From NCBI RefSeq assembly GCF_017877055.1, contig NZ_JAGIPG010000002.1, positions 868,001-932,000 on the forward strand: a stretch of 64,000 nt of DNA, in the 5' to 3' direction. The stretch is from Neorhizobium galegae. GTDB taxonomy: Bacteria; Pseudomonadota; Alphaproteobacteria; Rhizobiales; Rhizobiaceae. This document shows, in pieces, positions 53,917 to 62,557 of the stretch (position 1 is the first letter of the stretch; each line of letters opens with the position of its first letter). The notes under the pieces are model-generated. The model ran no database searches and was not told the origin of the DNA. It saw only the letters and a list, made by a program, of their open reading frames with translations. Both the position numbers and the translations under genes were made by a program.

Positions 53917-55173
53917 GTGGCCTCGTCCCTTCACAATCTTCTCAGCAAAATCGTCAAGACAGGTACCCTGACCGTACGCGGTTCTGGTGGTGAGCAGCAT
54001 TACGGCGGAGGCGGAGGAAGGGCGGTGACTATCCGCTTTACCGACGAAGCCGCCGAACGCGAACTCGTCGCGGATCCGCCCTTGAAGCTCGGTGAACTCT
54101 ATATGGATGGCCGCCTTCTCGTCGAAGACGGCGACATCTACGAGTTCCTGGCCCTGATCAAGGACAATACGCTTAGCGAAGGCCTGACCTTCGGCATGAT
54201 CTGGCGCGGCATCGCCCGCGTGCTGGTTTCCCAATTCCGCAATCGCGTGCCGATCAACCACAATCGGCGCAACGTCGCCCATCACTACGATCTCGACGAA
54301 AGGCTGTTCTCGCTCTTCCTGGACGAGGACTGGCAATATTCCTGCGCCTATTTCAACCCTCCGGGTATTTCGCTCGATGAGGCGCAGATCGCCAAGAAGC
54401 GCCATATCGTCGCCAAGCTGCTTGCCGAACCCGGCCAAAAGGCGCTGGAAATAGGCTCCGGCTGGGGCGGCATGGCCATGTATCTGTCGGAATCCTCCGG
54501 CGTCGACGTGACAGGCATCACGTTATCGACCGCGCAGCTCAAGATTTCGCGCGAGCGCGCCGCCAAGCGCGGGCTCGCCAACAGCGTCCGCTTCGAGCTG
54601 CAGGACTATTATTACCTGCCGCCGGACAAGCGCTACGACCGCATCGTTTCCGTCGGCATGTTCGAGCATGTCGGCCGGCTGAACTATCCGAAATTCTTCG
54701 ACAAGGTGAACGACGTTCTCGCTGATGACGGCGTCATGGTGCTGCATTCGATCGGCCAACCCTATCCGGCCCTCATCAACAATCCCTGGATCGAGAAATA
54801 CATCTTCCCGGGCGGTTACATTCCGGCGATCTCGGAAGTGATGCCGGCGATCGAGAAGGCCGGCCTGCTTGTCTCCGACATCGAAATCCTGCCGATGCAC
54901 TATGCTTATACGCTGCGCCACTGGCGCGAGCGTTTCATCGCCAACAAGGACAAGGCGGCAGCGCTTTACGACGAACGTTTCGTGCGCATGTGGGAATTCT
55001 ACCTCGCCGGCTCGGAAATGGCCTTCACCCACGAGAGCTTCTTCATTTTCCAGATGCAGATCGTCAAGAAACGTACTGCCGTTCCGGACAACCGCGACTA
55101 CATCTACGAGCGCGAGGCGGAACTCAGGGCCTTCGAACAGAGCCGCATCCCGCTCGACAAGGTCGCGGTCTGA
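53917..55173 (+). CDS. cfa: Cyclopropane-fatty-acyl-phospholipid synthase
   Basis: 418 residues. N-terminal lipid-binding part, then SAM methyltransferase: VAHHYDLDERLFSLFLDEDW, YSCAYF, ALEIGSGWGGMAMYLSE, GITLSTAQ, SVGMFEHVG and FIFQMQIVKK. Adds a methylene bridge across membrane lipid double bonds, important in stationary phase and acid stress. GTG start at 53917 with GGAGGT 6 nt upstream. A hairpin terminator lies after the stop. Confidence 0.95.
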   Translation: MASSLHNLLSKIVKTGTLTVRGSGGEQHYGGGGGRAVTIRFTDEAAERELVADPPLKLGELYMDGRLLVEDGDIYEFLALIKDNTLSEGLTFGMIWRGIARVLVSQFRNRVPINHNRRNVAHHYDLDERLFSLFLDEDWQYSCAYFNPPGISLDEAQIAKKRHIVAKLLAEPGQKALEIGSGWGGMAMYLSESSGVDVTGITLSTAQLKISRERAAKRGLANSVRFELQDYYYLPPDKRYDRIVSVGMFEHVGRLNYPKFFDKVNDVLADDGVMVLHSIGQPYPALINNPWIEKYIFPGGYIPAISEVMPAIEKAGLLVSDIEILPMHYAYTLRHWRERFIANKDKAAALYDERFVRMWEFYLAGSEMAFTHESFFIFQMQIVKKRTAVPDNRDYIYEREAELRAFEQSRIPLDKVAV

Positions 55174-55216
55174 TCTTTCGCGTGGTTAACAAGCTGGCAA
55201 TGGAAATGCGATAATA

Positions 55217-55246
55217 GGACAGAAATCCCCCGTGGGATCTCTGTTC
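55217..55246 (+). terminator. Probable terminator after cfa
   Basis: GGACAGAAATCCC (55217-55229) with GGGATCTCTGTTC (55234-55246), one mismatch and one G-U, CCGT loop, followed by TGTTTTGCGTTTTC. Confidence 0.65.
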
Positions 55247-55273
55247 TGTTTTGCGTTTTCAGGATCCGTTGCC

Positions 55274-56083
55274 ATGTCTTTGCCTCTTCGGGCTGCTCTT
55301 TTCATTTCCATCTTTTCGATTGTTTCTTCAGGCAGCGCTAAGGCCCAGGAAGGCTTCTGGTCCGGCGACTGGTACCTGACGCTCGGCGGTGCCGGTTTCG
55401 TCGCGCCGAAATTCGAGGGCGACAACGGCCGCAGCCTGCAGTTCTCGCCGATCATCTCGCTCGGCCGCCAGAACAGCAAACAGGCACGCTTCTCCTCCCG
55501 CAACGACAGCATCTCCTTCGCGCTGATCGACCAGGGTTCGATCCGCGCCGGCGTGGCGGCCAAGCTGATCATGCCGCGCGACGATGATACGTCCGATGAC
55601 CTCAGGGGTTTGAAGAAGGTGAAGCTCGGCGGCGAAGTCGGCGGGTTCGTCGATATCTATCCGACCGACTGGATCCGCGCCCGGGCCGAAATCCGCCAGG
55701 GCATCCGAAGTCACGACGGCGTAGTTGCAGACGTCTCGGTCGACGCGTTCACGGATCTCCAGCCCGACCTCCGGCTATCGGGTGGTCCGCGCGCGACCTG
55801 GGCAAGCAACGGCTACAACGATGCGTATTACAAGGTCACGCCGAGCCAGTCCGCGGCGTCGGGCCTCTCCGCCTACGACCCGGGCAGCGGCCTGCATTCG
55901 GTGGGCGTCGGCGCGGCGCTGACCTGGAAGGCGACCGAGAAACTCGAGCTCACCTCGTTCGCCGAATACAAGCGGTTGACGGGCGATGTTGCCGACAGCA
56001 GCCTGGTGCGCGAGCGGGGTTCTAAAAACCAGCTGATGTTTGGCGTCTCAGCAAGCTACAAGTTCGGCTTCTCGCTGCCCTGA
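55274..56083 (+). CDS. MipA/OmpV family outer-membrane protein
   Basis: 269 residues from the ATG at 55274 (AGGA 8 nt before). Signal peptide 1-25 (MSLPLRAALFISIFSIVSSG), then a beta-barrel-like sequence with WYLTLGGAGFVAPKFEGDNG, FSSRNDSISFALIDQG and a C-terminal aromatic-rich strand ending KFGFSLP. MipA/OmpV proteins are outer-membrane proteins linked to murein enzymes or small-molecule uptake. A GTG at 55232 adds 14 residues and is less likely. Confidence 0.87.
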   Translation: MSLPLRAALFISIFSIVSSGSAKAQEGFWSGDWYLTLGGAGFVAPKFEGDNGRSLQFSPIISLGRQNSKQARFSSRNDSISFALIDQGSIRAGVAAKLIMPRDDDTSDDLRGLKKVKLGGEVGGFVDIYPTDWIRARAEIRQGIRSHDGVVADVSVDAFTDLQPDLRLSGGPRATWASNGYNDAYYKVTPSQSAASGLSAYDPGSGLHSVGVGAALTWKATEKLELTSFAEYKRLTGDVADSSLVRERGSKNQLMFGVSASYKFGFSLP

Positions 56084-56206
56084 GGCGTGGCTCTTCTACG
56101 CCCCAAGTCGTGAGCGTGCTCATGACGGAAGGCGCAGACATCTCCGCACCGGAAGGCAACAAAGCGCCGGCTTGACCGTAGCGTTCGGCCGGCGCTAGAA
56201 CCGGCC

Positions 56207-57157
56207 ATGACGAACGCCGACGATTTCAGCGGCCGCGTGGCCGACGCTCCATCCGACAATTGGGTCTATCGCGTCCTGCCGCGGCCGGCCTGGCCCTATG
56301 CGCAGCTCGCAAGGTGGGACCGGCCGATCGGCTGGCAGCTCCTGATGTGGCCGTGTTTCTGGTCCGCGGCGCTGGCGGCGAACGCTGCCAAGGAAGAGGG
56401 CGCGTTTTCCCTCGGCCTCCTGCTTTTCCACCTCGCGCTGTTCTTCCTGGGGTCGGTCGCCATGCGCGGCGCCGGCTGCACCTATAACGATCTGGTCGAC
56501 CATGACATCGACATGGAAGTGGCCCGCACCCGTTCGCGGCCGCTGCCTTCCGGCCGCGTCTCCCGCTTCGAGGCGAAGGTCTTCATCGCCGTGCAGGCGC
56601 TGGTCGGCCTGCTCGTCCTCATCCAGTTCAACGCTTTCGCCATCCTGCTCGGCATCCTGTCGCTGGCGGTGGTGGCGATCTATCCCTTCGCCAAGCGGTT
56701 CACCGACTGGCCGCAATTTTTCCTCGGTCTCGCCTTTTCCTGGGGCGCGCTGATGGGCTGGGCCGCCACGTTCGGCAGCCTCTCACTTGCGGCTCTCTGG
56801 CTCTACCTGGCGGCCATCGCCTGGACGATCGGTTACGACACGATCTACGCCCACCAGGACAAGGAGGACGACGAGCTGATCGGGGTGCGCTCGACCGCGC
56901 GTCTCTTCGGCGACAATACCAAGCCCTGGCTGATCGGCCTTTACGGCCTGGCGCTCGTCTTCCTGCTGCTGGCTTTCGGATCGGCCGGCGTCGGTTTCCT
57001 TGCCTATCTCGGCCTTTTCGCTGCGGCGCTGATGTTCGGCTGGCAGGTTTTGGTCCTCGATATCGACAATGCCGACCAGTGCCTGAGGCTTTTCAAGTCC
57101 AATAGCCGAGTCGGCGCGATCCTGTTTGCCGGCCTCCTCCTGTCGCTCGCCCTTTAA
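56207..57157 (+). CDS. ubiA: 4-hydroxybenzoate octaprenyltransferase
   Basis: 316 residues, nine membrane helices. First Asp-rich motif CTYNDLVDHDIDMEVARTRS and second YAHQDKEDDELIGVRSTA of UbiA prenyltransferases, plus RPLPSGRVS. Joins the polyprenyl chain (see the ispB-like gene) to 4-hydroxybenzoate in ubiquinone synthesis. Convergent with DUF6101. Confidence 0.93.
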   Translation: MTNADDFSGRVADAPSDNWVYRVLPRPAWPYAQLARWDRPIGWQLLMWPCFWSAALAANAAKEEGAFSLGLLLFHLALFFLGSVAMRGAGCTYNDLVDHDIDMEVARTRSRPLPSGRVSRFEAKVFIAVQALVGLLVLIQFNAFAILLGILSLAVVAIYPFAKRFTDWPQFFLGLAFSWGALMGWAATFGSLSLAALWLYLAAIAWTIGYDTIYAHQDKEDDELIGVRSTARLFGDNTKPWLIGLYGLALVFLLLAFGSAGVGFLAYLGLFAAALMFGWQVLVLDIDNADQCLRLFKSNSRVGAILFAGLLLSLAL

Positions 57158-57160
57158 CGG

Positions 57161-57189
57161 AAAAAGCCCGACCGCTTGAGGATCGGGCT
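57161..57189 (-). terminator. Terminator between ubiA and DUF6101
   Basis: AGCCCGA (57165-57171) and TCGGGCT (57183-57189), 11-nt loop. On the minus strand the stem is followed by TTTTT, so it ends the DUF6101 transcript; it may act weakly on ubiA. Confidence 0.75.
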
Positions 57190-57237
57190 CTCTCCCACCT
57201 TATCGCGCGGGCGGTGGACAAAGGGACAAACAAAGCC

Positions 57238-57804
57238 CTACCGACGCGCGATAATCTCCTTGCCTTCGATTTTCATCGTCACGCCGAGGCTGCCGGTGGT
57301 GCGGCGGACCAGGAAGCGCGGCCGGCGGGCCGCGAAATAGGAATGGCGGCGCCGCTGCCTGACGGCATTGGTGCGCACGTCGCCGATATGGTTTTCCAGC
57401 GGCCGGGCGATGCCGTCGGCTTCCACCATCAGCATTGGAATGCGATAGGCGTCCGACCAGCTCCGCCAGTCGGCGGCGATGTCGCAGAGGTCGTGGGCGA
57501 CGAGCAGCGGAATGCACAGATCCGGATCGTCGTGATGCAGTTCGAGCGTGACCGTCACTTCGCCGTCGCCGTGGTCTATGGCGCGGGCTGCAACACCCTT
57601 GAAGGCGCGGGCGGGCAGGGCGAAGGAGAGGGGGAGGCCACTTGCGGGGAGAATCTTACGCAGCACAGCGCCGCGTTCGTCGATGGTGATGGAGACATCT
57701 CCTGATGTCTCGCGCAGCGCATAGGTAACCTGCTGCGGGAAACGAGACGGATCGAGCCTGAATGTCGACCCTGCCCAAACGGGCTTCAGAACAGTGTTGG
57801 TCAT
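57238..57804 (-). CDS. DUF6101-like conserved protein
   Basis: 188 residues starting MTNTVLKPVWAGSTFRLDPS, with RFPQQVTYALRE, VTVTLELHHDDPDLCIPLLV and DIAADWRSWSDAYRIPML. I recall this as the rhizobial family DUF6101 (name not verifiable here); function unknown. No signal peptide; a basic stretch VRQRRRHSYFAARRPRFLVR near the end suggests RNA or other polyanion binding. Expression may be controlled by the structured leader ending 6 nt before the start. Confidence 0.75.
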   Translation of the reverse strand: MTNTVLKPVWAGSTFRLDPSRFPQQVTYALRETSGDVSITIDERGAVLRKILPASGLPLSFALPARAFKGVAARAIDHGDGEVTVTLELHHDDPDLCIPLLVAHDLCDIAADWRSWSDAYRIPMLMVEADGIARPLENHIGDVRTNAVRQRRRHSYFAARRPRFLVRRTTGSLGVTMKIEGKEIIARR

Positions 57805-57810
57805 CGATAT

Positions 57811-57874
57811 GCTACCCTTGTTTTACCTGAGAGCCGTTGCCGGTTTCTCTACGGGACTTTTGTCCTCTGATAGC
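57811..57874 (-). ncRNA. Structured mRNA leader (candidate cis-regulatory RNA) of the DUF6101 gene
   Basis: On the minus strand three helices can be drawn: an outer stem GCUAUC (57874-57869) with GGUAGC (57816-57811); hairpin GGAC-AAAA-GUCC (57865-57854); and hairpin AGAG-AAA-CCG-GCAA-CGG-CUCU (57850-57830) with a GNRA tetraloop. The outer stem's 3' strand includes part of the ribosome-binding site AAGGG (57819-57815), so folding could hide it. The GNRA loop appears only on this strand. The tract CUCUCAGGUAAAAC resembles the 3' part of glycine riboswitches, but their conserved core is absent. Confidence 0.5.
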
Positions 57875-58108
57875 CAAAGCATAGGGCGGGCCATGTTCGA
57901 GACTGCTTAAAAATAGCGGTTAAAGAAGCCTTGCCTGCCTGGATGGTTAGCGAAAAGGCACGCTTTTGGGTTTCCCGAAGGTGAATCGCGGCGTTCCTGT
58001 GCAGGCCTGGAACAATCCCGGCGCGACGCCCGAACGCCCAGAAAAGCCCCGGGCAAGGCTAGGCCGCGATGATTGCGGCAGCATCATTCCGACTCGTGGG
58101 GCGTTTCC
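57875..58108. other. Divergent intergenic region between DUF6101 and DUF1217 genes
   Basis: 234 bp beyond the RNA leader. It should hold the promoters of both genes; no clear boxes were identified and no further gene is apparent. The DUF1217 frame opens at 58073 (TTG), but the family start is the GTG at 58109. Confidence 0.45.
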
Positions 58109-60694
58109 GTGGTATCGACCTATCTCACCTTCGATCTTGTCAATCGCGACATGCAGAAAAGCCTGAAAACCATCGCTGGGCAGACGATGGTCGTCAACGA
58201 CACGAAGTACTACCAGGAAAATATCGGCAAGATAAAAACGGTCGACGAGTTCCTCGACAACTATCGCCTCTATTCCTACGCGATGCAGGCGCATGGCCTG
58301 GATGACATGATCTACGCCAAGGCGTTCATGAAGCAGGTGCTGGAAAGCGATCTCAGCGACGACAACAGCTTTGCGAACCGCCTGACCGACGATCGATATC
58401 AGAATATCGCCGCAGCCTTCAATTTCGGCGTTTCCAACGGAGAAGGGGCCGCCGCCCAGTCCAATGGGCAGATGGAGGAACTCTTCGATACCTATGACCA
58501 GACGATCGCCGCCCAGAACGATACGCTCGAGGCCGATACCCGTTATTTCAAGGTGATGCTGGGCGAGACCGGCCATATCACCAACGTCGATCAACTGCTG
58601 GCCAATCCCAGGCTTCGCGACTACCTGTTCACCGCCTACGGCATCGACACGAAATACTACAATTACAATGCGATCCGCGGCGTATTGGTCAGCGATCCGG
58701 CCGACCCTGCCAGCTTTTACAACACCGCCTACGGCAATACTCTCGACCAGTACAATGCGATGAAGACCGAGGACAGCGAGCTTGCCGAGCGGCTGAGCCT
58801 CAGCACGGGTATCCCCGCTTTGCAGGACTCGATCGCGCTTGGCCAGCAGAGGAAAACCGATCTCGAAACCCAGATCGCCGCCAAGCAGGATGAGCTGAAC
58901 AATGGCGGCCCGGCGACCCTCCAAGACGAGATCGACGCCATGCAGGTGGAGTTGACCAAGACGGTAGAGGCAATCCAGAAAGACCAGACTACCCTCGCCA
59001 CGTCGCAAACGCGCTATACCGAGCTGGATGGCAGGCTGGTGCCGATCGCCCAGACGGCCGAGCGGCGCGCTGAACTTGCAAAGCTGATCGCCGCCGGGTC
59101 GTCCGATGCGCCCTATCTCGGCTTGATGAAATCGCTTGCCGAGGATTTCAACTTCAACGCCGACGGCTCGGTGCCGGCAGGCGGCGCGGTCACTCCCGAA
59201 AAGCTGCTTGAGATCGTCGGCGGCTTCTTCAACAAGCAGACCCGTATTACGCATGCCGAGGCGATGTTCAACCAGGAACTCTTCGAGCAGGAACTCAAGA
59301 CGGCGACCAACGTCACCGATTTCATCGACGACCCGCGGCTTCTCAAATACATCAAGGTCGCCTTCAATCTCGACAAGGTCACCGTCGTCAAGTCGACGAT
59401 CGAGCAGATCTTGACGAGCGATCTCTCCGACCCGAACAGCTATGCGAACCGCTTCGGGGCTACCAATCCGGAATATCTGGAACTGGCGAAGGCCTTCAAT
59501 TTCAATACCGACGGCACCGTCGCCGCCGGCCAGGCCCAGGACGAATTGCAGACCAGCTCCACCCGCAGCGATTATATGAGCCGCTGGGACGACAAGCAGG
59601 AAGCGGATCTCGACAAGGCCATCAAGTTCTACAAGCTCGACCTTACGGCCGTGAAGACGCTTGACGATTTCCTGAGCGCGGATGCCAACGACTCTTACAA
59701 GTTTGCTCTCGAGGCGGTTGGCCTCGACCCGACGACCGTTTCGAAGTTGACGATCAAGAATGCCCTGAAAAGCGACCTTTCCGATCCGAACAGCTATATC
59801 TACAAGCTGAAGGACGAACGCTTCGTCTCGCTTGCCAAGTTCTTCAACTTCGACACGAAGGGGGGAGTCACTCGGCAGGTGCTGCTCCAGTCCAATGCGG
59901 CAATTACCAATGTCGCCAAGGATTATATCCTGCGCAAAAGCCGGTTCCTGGAAGGCGATGAACTCAAGGCGGCCAGGGCGAAGGCCCAGACCGAGGCGAA
60001 ATATTACACCGACGCGATGCAGCGTATCGGCAGCCGCGACGAGCTGCTCGCCGACCGCAAGACGCTCGACATCCTGCTGATCTCCAAGGGAATAGATCCT
60101 TCGACGGTCACCAACGACTTCCTCAAGGAGGCTTTCAATTCGGATCCGGCTGATCCCAACAGCTTCGTGAACAAGCAGACGGACAAGCGATTTGCGCAGA
60201 TCGTCGGTACTTTCAATTTCGATTCCAAGGGCGAGATCGACCGCAGCTCGGCAGGCGAGGCCCAGAACGGCGGCGAGGTCGTCGCGACCCAGGACCTTTA
60301 TGTCCGCCAGATGCTCGAAACCCAGCAGGGCGAGGAAAATCCGGGGGTCCGCCTTGCGCTCTACTTCGAGCGCATGTCCGACAGCATCACCGACCCTTAT
60401 GTGATCCTCGGCGACGAAGCGCTGATGGAGTTCTTCCGTGTCACCTTCAGCCTGCCCCAGGAGATCGGCAATATGGATGTCGATCAGCAGGCCAAGATAG
60501 TCGAGAAAAAGCTCAATCTCGAAGACCTGGCAGATCCGGAAAAGGTGAAGAAATTGGTGCAGCGCTTCACGATCATGTACGATCTGGAAAACAGCCCCGT
60601 TACGGCATCGCCGGCGAGCATTCTGAGCGGCGGGGGCTCGACAGGCATCAGCTCGGATACCCTGTGGGCGTTGTCCCAGATCAGGATGAGCTAA
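58109..60694 (+). CDS. Large DUF1217-repeat protein (flagellar-associated family)
   Basis: 861 residues, GTG start (VSTYLTFDLVNRDMQKSL). Made of about five divergent DUF1217 repeats, each ending in a motif like SDLSDPNSY followed by AKAFNFN/KFFNFD (around 58342, 58690, 59416, 59770 and 60140), with a coiled-coil insert (LETQIAAKQDEL ... KTVEAIQKDQTTLATSQ, about 58850-59010). DUF1217 proteins are usually encoded in rhizobial flagellar clusters; none is nearby. No signal peptide, as expected for a flagellar type III export substrate, but that role is inferred. Confidence 0.85.
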   Translation: MVSTYLTFDLVNRDMQKSLKTIAGQTMVVNDTKYYQENIGKIKTVDEFLDNYRLYSYAMQAHGLDDMIYAKAFMKQVLESDLSDDNSFANRLTDDRYQNIAAAFNFGVSNGEGAAAQSNGQMEELFDTYDQTIAAQNDTLEADTRYFKVMLGETGHITNVDQLLANPRLRDYLFTAYGIDTKYYNYNAIRGVLVSDPADPASFYNTAYGNTLDQYNAMKTEDSELAERLSLSTGIPALQDSIALGQQRKTDLETQIAAKQDELNNGGPATLQDEIDAMQVELTKTVEAIQKDQTTLATSQTRYTELDGRLVPIAQTAERRAELAKLIAAGSSDAPYLGLMKSLAEDFNFNADGSVPAGGAVTPEKLLEIVGGFFNKQTRITHAEAMFNQELFEQELKTATNVTDFIDDPRLLKYIKVAFNLDKVTVVKSTIEQILTSDLSDPNSYANRFGATNPEYLELAKAFNFNTDGTVAAGQAQDELQTSSTRSDYMSRWDDKQEADLDKAIKFYKLDLTAVKTLDDFLSADANDSYKFALEAVGLDPTTVSKLTIKNALKSDLSDPNSYIYKLKDERFVSLAKFFNFDTKGGVTRQVLLQSNAAITNVAKDYILRKSRFLEGDELKAARAKAQTEAKYYTDAMQRIGSRDELLADRKTLDILLISKGIDPSTVTNDFLKEAFNSDPADPNSFVNKQTDKRFAQIVGTFNFDSKGEIDRSSAGEAQNGGEVVATQDLYVRQMLETQQGEENPGVRLALYFERMSDSITDPYVILGDEALMEFFRVTFSLPQEIGNMDVDQQAKIVEKKLNLEDLADPEKVKKLVQRFTIMYDLENSPVTASPASILSGGGSTGISSDTLWALSQIRMS

Positions 60695-60706
60695 GGGCGG
60701 CCACCG

Positions 60707-61087
60707 TCAGGCGTCGTCACTCTTCTCCGCCCTCTCGAAGCGAGGATCGGCATTCGATTCAAGCCAGTCGAGGTCTGCGCGCATGGCGTCGCGGCTCGCC
60801 TTTTCCATCCGCCGGTAGCGGGACAATAGTTCCTGGCCGAACTCGGTCAGGCCCGCACCTCCGCCGCTTTTCCCGCCATGGCGGGTGAAGATCGACGGCT
60901 CCTTGAACATCCGGTTGATTTCGTCGCCGAGCAGCCATGCCCGCCGGTAGGACATGCCGATCGAGGCGCCTGCCGCCCGGATCGAGCCGTGTTCGGCGAT
61001 CAATTCCAGGAGTTGCGCCTTGCCCGGGCCGAGTCGCACGCCGTTGTCGAGGTCGATCCGGATCGTGGTCTTCGGCGGCTGGCTCAT
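60707..61087 (-). CDS. ModE-like N-terminal winged-helix regulator without MOP domain
   Basis: 126 residues. The LysR-type HTH of ModE: RLGPGKAQLLELIAEHGSIR, AAGASIGMSYRRAWLLGDEI and GGKSGGGAGLTEFGQELLSR. The C-terminal molybdate-binding MOP domains are missing, so it may sense nothing or act through a partner. Its ATG (61087) overlaps the stop of the FAD oxidase gene as ATGA, so it is translated with it. Ends 12 nt from DUF1217. Confidence 0.87.
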   Translation of the reverse strand: MSQPPKTTIRIDLDNGVRLGPGKAQLLELIAEHGSIRAAGASIGMSYRRAWLLGDEINRMFKEPSIFTRHGGKSGGGAGLTEFGQELLSRYRRMEKASRDAMRADLDWLESNADPRFERAEKSDDA

Positions 61088-62529
61088 GGAATGGCCACCA
61101 CCTTGCCGGGGTTCATGATGCCGGCCGGATCGAACGCCTGCTTGATGCGCCGCATCAGGTCCATCTCGATCGGCGAGCGGATATGGGCAAGCTCGTCGCG
61201 CTTCAACTGGCCGATGCCGTGTTCGGCCGAAATCGACCCGCCGGCGGCCAGCACCATGCCGTGGACGATCGCGTTGATTTCCCGCCAGCGGCCGATGAAG
61301 GCCGCCTTTTCGGCGGCCATGTCGGCACTGACAGGCTGCGAGATGTTGTAGTGGATGTTGCCGTCCCCGAGATGGCCGAAGGCGCAGACCCGCGCACCCG
61401 GCATGGCTGCCAGCACCGCCTGCTCGGCTTCTGCCATGAAGCTCGGGATTTTCGAGACAGGCACCGAGACGTCATGCTTGATCGAACCGCCCTCCGGCTT
61501 CTGGGCGTCCGACATGCTTTCGCGCATGTGCCAGAGCGCCTTCTGCTGGGCGACGGAGGAGGCGATCACGGCGTCACGGATGAGGCCTGCCTCAAAGCCC
61601 TGTTCGAGCAGTGATTGCACCATGGACTCGGCCGTCTCGGCGGAATCCGAAGTCGAGATGTCGATCAGCGCGTACCACGGATGCGGCTCGGAGAGCGGAT
61701 CGCGCACGCCCTCGATATGCCGGGTCACGAATTCGATGCCGATGCGTGGCATCAGCTCGAAACCGGTCAGCGCCGTGCCGCAGAGGTTCGAGGCCCGCTC
61801 GAAGAGTTTTAGCGCATCTGCCGGTGAGTTAAGGCCGGCAAGCGCCACCTGATGCCCGACCGGCTGCGGAAAAAGTTTCAGCACGGCGCCGGTGATGATG
61901 CCGAGCGTGCCTTCCGCGCCGATGAAGAGATCTCGCAGGTCGTAGCCGGTATTGTCCTTCTTGAGCCGGCGCAGGCCGTCCCAGATCTCGCCTGTCGGCA
62001 GCACCACTTCGAGCCCGAGGCAGAGCTGGCGCGTATTGCCGTAGGCGAGCACGGCGGTGCCGCCGGCATTGGTGGAAAGGTTGCCGCCGATGCGGCAGGA
62101 GCCCTCCGAGCCGAGCGACAGCGGAAACAGCCGGTCGACGGCTTCCGCCGCCTTCTGGACGTCGGCAAGGATGGCGCCGGCATCGGCGACAAGCACGTTG
62201 GCGACCGGATCGACGTCGCGGATCCGGTTCATGCGTTCGAGCGAGACGATCAGGTCGTGGCCACCGGCGCGGGGGGTCTGCCCGCCGACGAGGCCGGTAT
62301 TGCCGGTCTGTGGCACGATCGGCGTGCCGGTTTCGCTCGCAAGCTTCAGGATCGCCGACACTTCCTCGGCCGAGCCCGGCTTCAGGAGCATCGGCGAGGA
62401 ACCTTTGTAGAGTCCGCGGCCCTCGACGAGATGCGGCGCAAGATCGTTCGCGTCGCGCAGGACGTGGTTTTCGCCGACGATCGCCGCGAAGCGGTCGAGA
62501 AGCTCTGGTTTCGGCCCTGAAATGTCCAT
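61084..62529 (-). CDS. FAD-binding D-2-hydroxyacid dehydrogenase (GlcD/D2HGDH type)
   Basis: 481 residues. FAD_binding_4 domain with PQTGNTGLVGGQTPRAGG, LSLGSEGSCRIGGNLSTNAG and IGAEGTLGIITGAVLKLFP; C-terminal FAD-oxidase_C with CAFGHLGDGNIHYNI and SAEHGIGQLKRDEL. Oxidises D-lactate, D-2-hydroxyglutarate or glycolate and passes electrons to an acceptor. Start at 62529 (MDISGPKPELLDRF) with GAGGAGGAG upstream. Sits between sua5 (28 nt) and the ModE-like gene (overlap). Confidence 0.92.
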   Translation of the reverse strand: MDISGPKPELLDRFAAIVGENHVLRDANDLAPHLVEGRGLYKGSSPMLLKPGSAEEVSAILKLASETGTPIVPQTGNTGLVGGQTPRAGGHDLIVSLERMNRIRDVDPVANVLVADAGAILADVQKAAEAVDRLFPLSLGSEGSCRIGGNLSTNAGGTAVLAYGNTRQLCLGLEVVLPTGEIWDGLRRLKKDNTGYDLRDLFIGAEGTLGIITGAVLKLFPQPVGHQVALAGLNSPADALKLFERASNLCGTALTGFELMPRIGIEFVTRHIEGVRDPLSEPHPWYALIDISTSDSAETAESMVQSLLEQGFEAGLIRDAVIASSVAQQKALWHMRESMSDAQKPEGGSIKHDVSVPVSKIPSFMAEAEQAVLAAMPGARVCAFGHLGDGNIHYNISQPVSADMAAEKAAFIGRWREINAIVHGMVLAAGGSISAEHGIGQLKRDELAHIRSPIEMDLMRRIKQAFDPAGIMNPGKVVAIP

Positions 62530-62557
62530 CGGCGTCTCCTCCTCTTTTACCCCCGGC

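Noticed and set aside
57811..57874. Glycine riboswitch
   Set aside because: Only the CUCUCAGGUAAAA tract matches; the GGAGAG start and the conserved CCGAAGG-type core are missing, and the spacing is far too short. Kept as an unclassified leader.
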